6,037 nt of DNA from SAR86 cluster bacterium (GTDB lineage Bacteria > Pseudomonadota > Gammaproteobacteria > Magnimaribacterales > D2472): NCBI GenBank assembly GCA_016779285.1, contig JADHNV010000055.1:1-6037 (forward strand). The letters run 5' to 3'. Under the pieces are notes generated by a model. That model was not told the origin of the DNA. It made no database searches and saw only the letters and a program-made list of their open reading frames with translations. Shown here piece by piece: positions 1-5,379 of this stretch. Each line of letters starts with the position of its first letter. The first letter of the stretch is position 1. Position numbers and translations under genes: made by a program.

Positions 1-540
1 ACCATTGCTAGCAATGATTGGTACTTCCTTGCATGAGAGAATTTGTTTGCCTTGCATGAAACCAAGAGCGTTGGGCATAGCTGCGCCAGGGTATACCATG
101 TTGTTAACCCCATATGGTTTTGAAGCATCTTCATAAAAAGTTCTTAAGTATGTATAGACCCAATCTGATCCATGCAATCTTGTAACAAGTGTTAGATCTG
201 GGGGAGCTATTCCAAACCAAGTTTCAGAAACTTCTGACTTCATGGAGCCGGTCATTCTATCCCCAAGCTGAACATTAGAACCAAAGACTAAATTATCAGT
301 GAAGATGCCTTCTGGAATTTCTAAGTCTTGAGCAACTCTTCCCCATCGAGAATATTTTAATGAGTGACACCCATAGCAATGATTAATAAAAGTGAGAGCA
401 CCTAATTGTAGCGATTCTAAATTATTAAGCTCAGGGCTAAAAGAATCACATTCACCATAGTCACCGCATGCAGCACCACCCGCTGCTAAAGCTTCTTGAG
501 AGGCAATGAATATGAAAGCAATCAGTAAAAACTTTTTCAT
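1..540 (-). CDS. petC: Cytochrome c1 of the bc1 complex, 3' end cut by window edge
   Basis: This is the N-terminal 180 residues of cytochrome c1, the membrane-anchored periplasmic haem c subunit that takes electrons from the Rieske protein and passes them to soluble or membrane cytochromes c. I translated it by hand from the ATG at 540. Residues 1-19 form a Sec signal peptide (MKK, hydrophobic core, ALA cleavage site). The haem attachment motif CYGCH is at residues 55-59, with His59 as one axial ligand. The family motif APPDLTL is at 112-118, and Met155 in AAMPNAL is the expected sixth ligand. The C-terminal membrane anchor lies outside the window. The start overlaps the petB stop as ATGA, and an AGAAAGG stretch lies only 2 nt upstream, so translational coupling to petB is likely. 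Odd: two cysteines, Cys25 and Cys31, lie near the mature N-terminus. Identity is secure; the partial length is an edge effect, not a mutation. Confidence 0.96.
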   Translation of the reverse strand, partial: MKKFLLIAFIFIASQEALAAGGAACGDYGECDSFSPELNNLESLQLGALTFINHCYGCHSLKYSRWGRVAQDLEIPEGIFTDNLVFGSNVQLGDRMTGSMKSEVSETWFGIAPPDLTLVTRLHGSDWVYTYLRTFYEDASKPYGVNNMVYPGAAMPNALGFMQGKQILSCKEVPIIASNG

Positions 541-1754
541 AACCTTTCTGGCACTGGTTTCGTTTTTTCAATAGAGGTATATATAGGCATTAGCAAGAAG
601 AATGCAAAATAGATTACGGTTCCGATGATGCTAAGAGTGGTTCTTAAAGCTGTAACAGGAACTGTTCCTAGCCAAGCTAACATGAGCCAACTTATAATAA
701 ATATGGTCATAGCAATCTTGCTTAGTATGCCTTTGTATCTAATTGAGGCCGCTTTGCTTCTGTCAAGCCATGGGACAACAAACAAGATGGCTATAGCTGC
801 ACCCATAACTACAAGACCGCCAAGTTTATCAGGTACCGCTCTTAACATCGCATAATAAGGAGAGTAGTACCAAACTGGAGCGATATGCTCAGGCGTGCTT
901 AATGGATTTGCTTCTTCGAAGTTAGCCAATTCAAGCATATATCCGCCACCTTCGGGAAAAAAGAACATAATAATTGAGAAGACGATACCAAATATACCAA
1001 TGGCAACCAATGCATTTAAGACTTTATATGGGAAGAATGGAACGCTGTCCAGCGGCACTCCATCATCATCTAAATGTTTTTCAATATCAACACCCTCGGG
1101 ATTGCCTGCTCCCACTTCATGCAAAGCAACTAAATGCATAAATACCAGTGCGATTAAAATTAAGGGTAAGGCTACTACATGCAATGCAAAGAATCGTGAA
1201 ATCGTTGCACCAGAAATATAATAATCCCCTCTAACCCAGATCTCCAATGATTCACCGATATATGGGATAGCGCCAAAAAGAGAGATAATAACTTGCGCTC
1301 CCCAGTAAGACATTTGGCCATATGGCAAAACATATCCCAAGAAACCTTCTGCCATCATTACCAAATATATAGTCATACCAAAAACCCAGACAAGCTCTCT
1401 AGGCTTATGATAGGAACCATATAAAAGCCCTCTAAACATATGCAAATATACGACCGCAAAAAACATTGAAGCGCCCGTTGTGTGCATATATCTAATAACC
1501 CAACCATATTCAATATCTCGCATGATATATTCAATGGAAGCAAAAGCGCCTTCTTCAGTATTTTCATATCCAAACATTAACCATATGCCAGAAACGATTT
1601 GGATAATTAAAACCACTGATGCCAAAGCACCAAACATGTACCAAAAGTTTACTTTCTTAGGAACAGGATGTTTTGAGAGGTGGCGTTCATATGTATTAAC
1701 TATTGGTAAACGGCTGTTTATCCAATTAAAAAATCCTGATGATTGCTGAGTCAT
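537..1754 (-). CDS. petB: Cytochrome b of the bc1 complex
   Basis: Cytochrome b is the integral membrane core of the quinol:cytochrome c oxidoreductase; it holds haems bL and bH and forms the Qo and Qi quinone sites. The 405 residues show about eight hydrophobic segments (roughly 37-60, 85-110, 122-142, 188-212, 244-266, 311-330, 342-363, 370-392), so the b6-like and subunit IV-like parts are fused as in proteobacterial bc1. Haem ligands are His91/His105 and His192/His207. The second pair has 14 residues between the histidines, one more than in mitochondria; from memory this is usual in beta- and gammaproteobacteria. The Qo loop reads PVWY at 293-296 instead of the mitochondrial PEWY. The start overlaps the petA stop as TAATG, and a good AAAGAGG ribosome binding site sits 9 nt upstream. 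The stop overlaps the cytochrome c1 start as ATGA. Length and motifs are complete. Confidence 0.98.
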   Translation of the reverse strand: MTQQSSGFFNWINSRLPIVNTYERHLSKHPVPKKVNFWYMFGALASVVLIIQIVSGIWLMFGYENTEEGAFASIEYIMRDIEYGWVIRYMHTTGASMFFAVVYLHMFRGLLYGSYHKPRELVWVFGMTIYLVMMAEGFLGYVLPYGQMSYWGAQVIISLFGAIPYIGESLEIWVRGDYYISGATISRFFALHVVALPLILIALVFMHLVALHEVGAGNPEGVDIEKHLDDDGVPLDSVPFFPYKVLNALVAIGIFGIVFSIIMFFFPEGGGYMLELANFEEANPLSTPEHIAPVWYYSPYYAMLRAVPDKLGGLVVMGAAIAILFVVPWLDRSKAASIRYKGILSKIAMTIFIISWLMLAWLGTVPVTALRTTLSIIGTVIYFAFFLLMPIYTSIEKTKPVPERL

Positions 1755-2338
1755 TATGCAGTGCCTCTTTCTTCCCCAATTGTTAATATACTTCCATCAA
1801 AATAATGCGGCGGAACTTTTAAATTTGTTGGAGCTGGAACTCCTTTGAACACCCGCCCCACAATATCGAACATTGAACCATGACAAGGGCAAAAAAATCC
1901 ACCGACCCAAGATTCATCCCAAGGCTGTGACTCCATCTCAGGATAGTATTTTGGAGCGCAACCTAAATGAGTGCATACCCCGGCAATTACTGTATATTCA
2001 TTAGATAAGGATCTTGTTGGATGAACATCTCTGTATGGCTCATCAATCTTTAGAGAACTGGGGTCATCTAATTTAGATTCAACTTCTGGAAGACTCTCTA
2101 ATGCTTCTTTGCTATGACGAATAACAAAAACAGGCTGTTTTCGCCAAGAGACTTGGATTTTTTGTCCCACCTGCATTTTTGAAACATCAACTTTTACAGG
2201 GCCACCTACAGCTTTTGCTTTTGCACTAGGATTCCAAGAAGCAACGAATGGAACGACAGCAAAAGATGCACCTACAGCACCAACTGCAGAAGTCATACCA
2301 ATAAGTACTTTTCTTCTCGTAGTAATTTTTTCTTCCAT
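1754..2338 (-). CDS. petA: Ubiquinol-cytochrome c reductase iron-sulfur (Rieske) subunit
   Basis: This is the Rieske [2Fe-2S] subunit, which oxidises quinol at the Qo site and shuttles the electron to cytochrome c1. It has 194 residues, normal for the bacterial family. A twin-arginine motif (TRRKVLI, residues 7-13) precedes a hydrophobic segment at about 11-34, which serves as uncleaved Tat signal and membrane anchor; export after cofactor insertion is the known route for this family. Cluster box 1 is CTHLGC (122-127) and box 2 is CPCHGS (150-155). By homology Cys122, His124, Cys150 and His153 bind the cluster, and Cys127 and Cys152 form the disulfide. Phe157 stands where mitochondrial proteins have a tyrosine that raises redox potential. 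The gene starts 11 nt after the rpsI stop with no clear Shine-Dalgarno sequence, and its TAA overlaps the petB ATG. Confidence 0.97.
   Translation of the reverse strand: MEEKITTRRKVLIGMTSAVGAVGASFAVVPFVASWNPSAKAKAVGGPVKVDVSKMQVGQKIQVSWRKQPVFVIRHSKEALESLPEVESKLDDPSSLKIDEPYRDVHPTRSLSNEYTVIAGVCTHLGCAPKYYPEMESQPWDESWVGGFFCPCHGSMFDIVGRVFKGVPAPTNLKVPPHYFDGSILTIGEERGTA
1764..1770 (-). promoter_or_regulatory. Ribosome binding site of the cytochrome b gene
   Basis: The minus strand reads AAAGAGG here, 9 nt before the cytochrome b ATG and inside the last codons of the Rieske gene. It is the clearest Shine-Dalgarno match in the window and supports the chosen cytochrome b start at 1754. Confidence 0.7.
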
Positions 2339-2349
2339 ACGAGCAGAAA

Positions 2350-2742
2350 TTAACGTTTGGAAAATTGAGAGCTTTTTCTGGCTTTCTTTAATCCTGGTTT
2401 CTTTCTTTCTACTTTTCTATCATCTCTGGTAAGAAATCCAGCAGATTTTAATTGAGGTCTTAATCCTTCATCAAATTCTAACAAAGCTCTAGATATACCA
2501 TGCCTGATAGCCCCAGCTTGACCAAAGCTTCCTCCACCTTTAACCATTGCTTTGATATCTACCTGTTCATCAAGTTCAGTGAGTTTTAATGGTTGCATGA
2601 CAAGCATTTGTGCAACCTGCCTCCCAAAATAATCAGATAACTCTTTATCATTTACCAATATCTTTCCTTTACCTTTTGATAAATAAACTCTAGCTGATGA
2701 AGTTTTTCTTCTGCCAGTTGCGTAATGGATTGCTGCGCTCAT
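2350..2742 (-). CDS. rpsI: 30S ribosomal protein S9
   Basis: S9 is a small-subunit head protein whose C-terminal tail reaches the P-site tRNA anticodon stem-loop. The ORF has 130 residues, the same length as the E. coli protein as I recall it. Recognisable blocks are YATGRRKTSSARV near the N-terminus, the signature VKGGGSFGQAGAIRHGISRAL at about 68-88 (glycine-rich core) and the basic tail RKSSQFSKR ending in Lys129-Arg130, the tRNA-contacting end. Its start overlaps the L13 stop as ATGA, the usual rplM-rpsI pairing, so translational coupling to L13 is likely. A weak GGGA lies 9 nt upstream. The Rieske gene follows after 11 nt, and no terminator is visible between them. Confidence 0.98.
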   Translation of the reverse strand: MSAAIHYATGRRKTSSARVYLSKGKGKILVNDKELSDYFGRQVAQMLVMQPLKLTELDEQVDIKAMVKGGGSFGQAGAIRHGISRALLEFDEGLRPQLKSAGFLTRDDRKVERKKPGLKKARKSSQFSKR

Positions 2743-3173
2743 AGTTTTGGTTCCCAGATTTGAGGTTCTTGTGATTCATGGGGATGATTTTCACCCTTGT
2801 ATACTTTAAGTTTTTTGAACATTTGCTTTCCAAGTTTATTTTTTGGAAGCATGCCTTTGACTGCCTGTTCTATAATATATTCAGGCTTATCCTCAATAAT
2901 ATCTTTAAATATTTTAGTCTTTAAACCGCCAGGATAAAGAGAGTGAGTGTAGTACTTTTTATCATCAAACTTTTTTCCGGTGACCTTAATTTTTTCAGCA
3001 TTAATAACTACAACATAGTCACCACCATCGGTATGGGGCGTGAACGTAGCCTTATCTTTGCCTCTGATGCGGTCAGCGATTTTTGTAGCTAAACGTCCGA
3101 GAGTTTTATCAGAAGCGTCAACAACATACCAGTCATGTTGAGCGTCTTCTTTTCTAAGTGAAAGAGTTTTCAT
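2739..3173 (-). CDS. rplM: 50S ribosomal protein L13
   Basis: L13 is an early-assembling large-subunit protein that binds 23S rRNA. The ORF has 144 residues against about 142 in E. coli. Family blocks include DWYVVDASDKTLGRLAT (14-30), the TPHTDGGDYVVVINAEK region (45-61), and the L13 signature around VKGMLPKNKLG (105-115) followed by FKKLKVY (119-125). The C-terminal tail after the HPHESQEPQ segment (130-138) ends in an unusual IWEPKL. The gene is first in the rplM-rpsI-petABC cluster. It follows zapE by 81 nt, and that spacer carries a candidate promoter. The ATG has no strong Shine-Dalgarno sequence: only AAAAGTA directly precedes it. In E. coli L13 is known to repress its own operon at the mRNA level; I cannot see a matching leader structure here. 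Confidence 0.98.
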   Translation of the reverse strand: MKTLSLRKEDAQHDWYVVDASDKTLGRLATKIADRIRGKDKATFTPHTDGGDYVVVINAEKIKVTGKKFDDKKYYTHSLYPGGLKTKIFKDIIEDKPEYIIEQAVKGMLPKNKLGKQMFKKLKVYKGENHPHESQEPQIWEPKL

Positions 3174-3207
3174 TACTTTTTATGTTTAAAGAAAAAATTA
3201 GATGCGA

Positions 3208-3236
3208 ATGTTAATGTTTACGCGCTATTTAATCAA
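3208..3236 (-). promoter_or_regulatory. Candidate sigma70-type promoter for the rplM-rpsI-petABC unit
   Basis: In the only sizeable spacer upstream of L13 the minus strand shows TTGATT (3236-3231) and TAACAT (3213-3208) separated by 17 nt. Each matches four of six consensus bases. Predicted transcription would start near 3200, leaving a leader of about 25-30 nt. The region is so AT-rich that a chance match is possible. The position, directly before a highly expressed ribosomal operon, is the best support. Confidence 0.35.
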
Positions 3237-3254
3237 TATTTTAATTCATTTAGT

Positions 3255-4304
3255 TTAGTTTTTCTCTAAATTTTGAAGATATTTTTTAGTTGTTATCTGA
3301 TGCAATCTACTCTCTGTCCTCACCCACAAGTGTTGCAGCTGATCTCCAGAATATAGATGTTTAATTAAATTTGGGTCGTAAAAAAATTTTAATTTTTGCT
3401 TCTCTTGATAAGCAATATCAATAAAACTGATAAATCTTCTTAATTTATCAATATGATCATCGTTGCAGATATGAAAATTGTTAATAAAAACCCATTCAAA
3501 TCTTTTTACAATCTCAAAAAAATCTTTACTTGCGCATGGAGAGGAAAAAAAATCATCAAAAGAAATCCATAGAATTTTTTCTGAGCAACCCAGACAGCTA
3601 AATGCTCTTTTGTTGATATAAAATTCATTAGCATTGCTAATTTCTGAACTAAAAGTTCTTCGCAAAAAAGCCCTAACACTTTCATCGCTATTACTTTCAT
3701 TATGAGAGCTATCAAAATGGGTAATTTCTCTCAGCCGATAATCCTCCGTGCCTAAAAGATGATAGATAAAAAAATTATTATTTATAAAATCAATAGTTTT
3801 TAAAAATTTTGCTCTTTGAAGGCCATTCAAATAAAGATCATTTGGATGAGAATTAGACGAGATCATTATTCTGGTTCCCTTGTTTGATAATGATTCAATA
3901 ACATTGCCTATGATCATTGCATCGGCAATGTCCTCAATCTGAAATTCATCTATAAAAATTATTTTATAATTTTTGGCTAAATTATTCACAACCATCAATA
4001 GTGGATCCCTATTTCCAGAAAAATTAGACAATTGATTATGTATAAGCTGCATAAATTCAACAAAATGAAATTTGCCAGAATGTGAAAAATAACATTCATT
4101 AATAGCTTGAAGCAGTAGTGTTTTACCTCTTCCAACTGGTCCAAAAAGATATAAATTGTCAATTAAATTTTTTTTAGAAAAAAATGATTTTGGCTTTAGG
4201 CTTGAATCAAAAGTAATAAACTCTTTCAAGAATGAGATTTGTGCATCATCAAGAACTATGCCTTGAGTTGATAAGTTTTCAAGTATGACTTTTATATCCT
4301 TCAT
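3255..4304 (-). CDS. zapE: Cell division protein ZapE, AFG1-like P-loop ATPase
   Basis: ZapE is a cytoplasmic AFG1-family ATPase that associates with the FtsZ ring in E. coli; mitochondrial AFG1/LACE1 relatives act in protein quality control. Visible motifs are Walker A GPVGRGKT (55-62), Walker B IIFIDEF (115-121), sensor-1 SSN (149-151), the family block NGLQRAKFL (160-168) and DYRLRE (188-193). The C-terminal half, with YSGDQLQHLWVRTESRLHQ near 318-336, also follows the ZapE pattern. The 349 residues are about 25 fewer than in E. coli, and the shortfall lies before Walker A (at 55 rather than about 80). Its place immediately upstream of rplM-rpsI matches E. coli and Pseudomonas. The coding sequence looks more AT-rich and more diverged than its neighbours. 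No Shine-Dalgarno sequence is visible, and the start lies 20 nt from the divergent protease start. The next in-frame start would cut into conserved sequence, so I keep this one. Confidence 0.93.
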   Translation of the reverse strand: MKDIKVILENLSTQGIVLDDAQISFLKEFITFDSSLKPKSFFSKKNLIDNLYLFGPVGRGKTLLLQAINECYFSHSGKFHFVEFMQLIHNQLSNFSGNRDPLLMVVNNLAKNYKIIFIDEFQIEDIADAMIIGNVIESLSNKGTRIMISSNSHPNDLYLNGLQRAKFLKTIDFINNNFFIYHLLGTEDYRLREITHFDSSHNESNSDESVRAFLRRTFSSEISNANEFYINKRAFSCLGCSEKILWISFDDFFSSPCASKDFFEIVKRFEWVFINNFHICNDDHIDKLRRFISFIDIAYQEKQKLKFFYDPNLIKHLYSGDQLQHLWVRTESRLHQITTKKYLQNLEKN

Positions 4305-4309
4305 ATAAT
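4304..4309 (+). promoter_or_regulatory. Possible -10 element for the protease gene
   Basis: The plus strand carries a perfect TATAAT that overlaps the zapE start codon and sits 15 nt before the protease ATG. No convincing -35 hexamer lies 16-18 nt upstream, and there is no TG extension. If used, it would give a leader of about 9 nt. In DNA this AT-rich it may be chance, but some promoter must lie in or next to the first codons of zapE, because only 20 nt separate the two genes. Confidence 0.25.
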
Positions 4310-4324
4310 TGATTTAATGAGTCT

Positions 4325-5338
4325 ATGAGACTTTTTGATAATAAACTTTCTAGAATAAATTTTTTAATCTTGATCGGTATTCTGACATATCTTTTTGCAA
4401 ATATGTCGAATGAGGAGCCCTATGGAGAAGCAATATTGAAGGCATCTCCCGCTGTAGTTAATATAAGTTCCAAAAAAAATAATGAAGGCAAGTTATTTAA
4501 CAATCGATCTGCAAGTGAAGTTATAGGTTCAGGAATTATTATTTCCAGTGACGGATATATCATCACCAACCTTCATGTAATTGAGGGCACTAGAATCGTT
4601 GAAGTGGAACTTGATGATGGTCAAATTTTCCCTGCTTCATTAATTGGCTTTGACCAAAGATCTGATCTTGCGGTTATTAAAATTAATCCGGCAAATGCAG
4701 TATTAAATCCCATTGAAGTGTCAAATAGCTCGTCGGTTCAAGTAGGCGATCAAGTGATTGCAATTGGAAATGCATTTGGCCTTGGTAAAACTTTTACTAG
4801 TGGCATTATCAGCGCTACTGGAAGAGATTATGGTAATCCATATCTTGAACTTATTCAGACAGATGCCGCAATCAATCCAGGAAATTCTGGTGGAGCTTTA
4901 ATTAATCACAAAGGCAATCTTATTGGAATGAATACAAAAATTTTTTCGCAAACTGGCTCATATGCTGGGATTGGTTTTGCGCTGCCAGCTAATAAATTGG
5001 TAGAGCTTGCCTCAGAGATTATTCAATATGGTGCTGTAAAGAAATCATGGATTGGGGATTTTAGAGTGAAAATTAAAAGATTTCTTCTAAATAACAAAGT
5101 AACTTTTGGCCTAGAAATTTTAGAGTTAAAAAAGTATGGCCCTCTTTTTAATATAGGAAAAATTAAACCGGGGGCAATTATTCTATCTGTTAATGACAAA
5201 CCACCTTCATGGGAAAATTTAACATATGCTTTAAATAATTCTTTTCCTGGTGATGAAATTAGTTTTCAAATTTTACAAGATTCTAATGTGCAGAAGTTAA
5301 CAGTTATAACAGAAGGATTTCCATTCAATCAAGAATAG
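4325..5338 (+). CDS. degS: Membrane-anchored HtrA-family serine protease, DegS/AlgW type
   Basis: This is an S1C (trypsin-fold) protease with one PDZ domain, 337 residues, close to the roughly 355 of E. coli DegS. In known systems DegS/AlgW senses misfolded outer membrane proteins through the PDZ and makes the first cut in the anti-sigma factor RseA/MucA, releasing sigma E. One hydrophobic segment at about 11-27 with no cleavage motif indicates an inner membrane anchor with a periplasmic protease domain. The triad is His84 (TNLHVIEG), Asp114 (RSDLAVIKI) and Ser188 (NPGNSGGAL). The block IISATGR (161-167) places Arg167 at the allosteric arginine Arg178 of E. coli DegS. The single PDZ spans about 240-335, with WIGD where the family has YIGV. 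A weak TGAG lies 3 nt before the ATG. The gene is divergent from zapE and convergent with murA. No rseA or rpoE is in view, so the sigma E role is inferred. The anchor and single PDZ argue against DegP/DegQ. Confidence 0.9.
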   Translation: MRLFDNKLSRINFLILIGILTYLFANMSNEEPYGEAILKASPAVVNISSKKNNEGKLFNNRSASEVIGSGIIISSDGYIITNLHVIEGTRIVEVELDDGQIFPASLIGFDQRSDLAVIKINPANAVLNPIEVSNSSSVQVGDQVIAIGNAFGLGKTFTSGIISATGRDYGNPYLELIQTDAAINPGNSGGALINHKGNLIGMNTKIFSQTGSYAGIGFALPANKLVELASEIIQYGAVKKSWIGDFRVKIKRFLLNNKVTFGLEILELKKYGPLFNIGKIKPGAIILSVNDKPPSWENLTYALNNSFPGDEISFQILQDSNVQKLTVITEGFPFNQE

Positions 5339-5379
5339 ATAAAAGTCATGTTATTTAAATTCATGCGATTACATTAAAT
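5339..5379. other. Convergent spacer between protease gene and murA
   Basis: These 41 bp separate the stop codons of two converging genes. They are AT-rich and contain only short palindromes (two CATG sites, ATTTAAAT). I see no GC-rich stem followed by a T-run on either strand, so how the two transcripts end is not evident from the sequence. Confidence 0.5.

Noticed and set aside
1373..1573. Minus-strand open frame overlapping cytochrome b in another frame
   Set aside because: It is a frame shadow inside a conserved membrane protein gene, with no ribosome binding site and no recognisable domain.
625..1749. Three plus-strand open frames (625-855, 895-1221, 1480-1749) opposite the cytochrome b gene
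   Set aside because: They lie fully antisense to a complete, motif-rich cytochrome b. Their translations resemble no family and have low-complexity composition, as expected of shadow frames.
3201..3230. Possible hairpin around GCG...CGC in the zapE-rplM spacer, as terminator or L13 leader structure
   Set aside because: Only three GC pairs form before mismatches, and no T-run follows the stem on the minus strand. The repeated AATGTT units are too short to mean anything.
3506..3715. Minus-strand open frame inside zapE
   Set aside because: It overlaps the C-terminal half of zapE, which continues in its own frame with family motifs on both sides.
5339..5379. Bidirectional terminator between the protease gene and murA
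   Set aside because: The palindromes are 4-8 bp and AT-only or isolated CATG sites; no stable stem with a T-run is visible.
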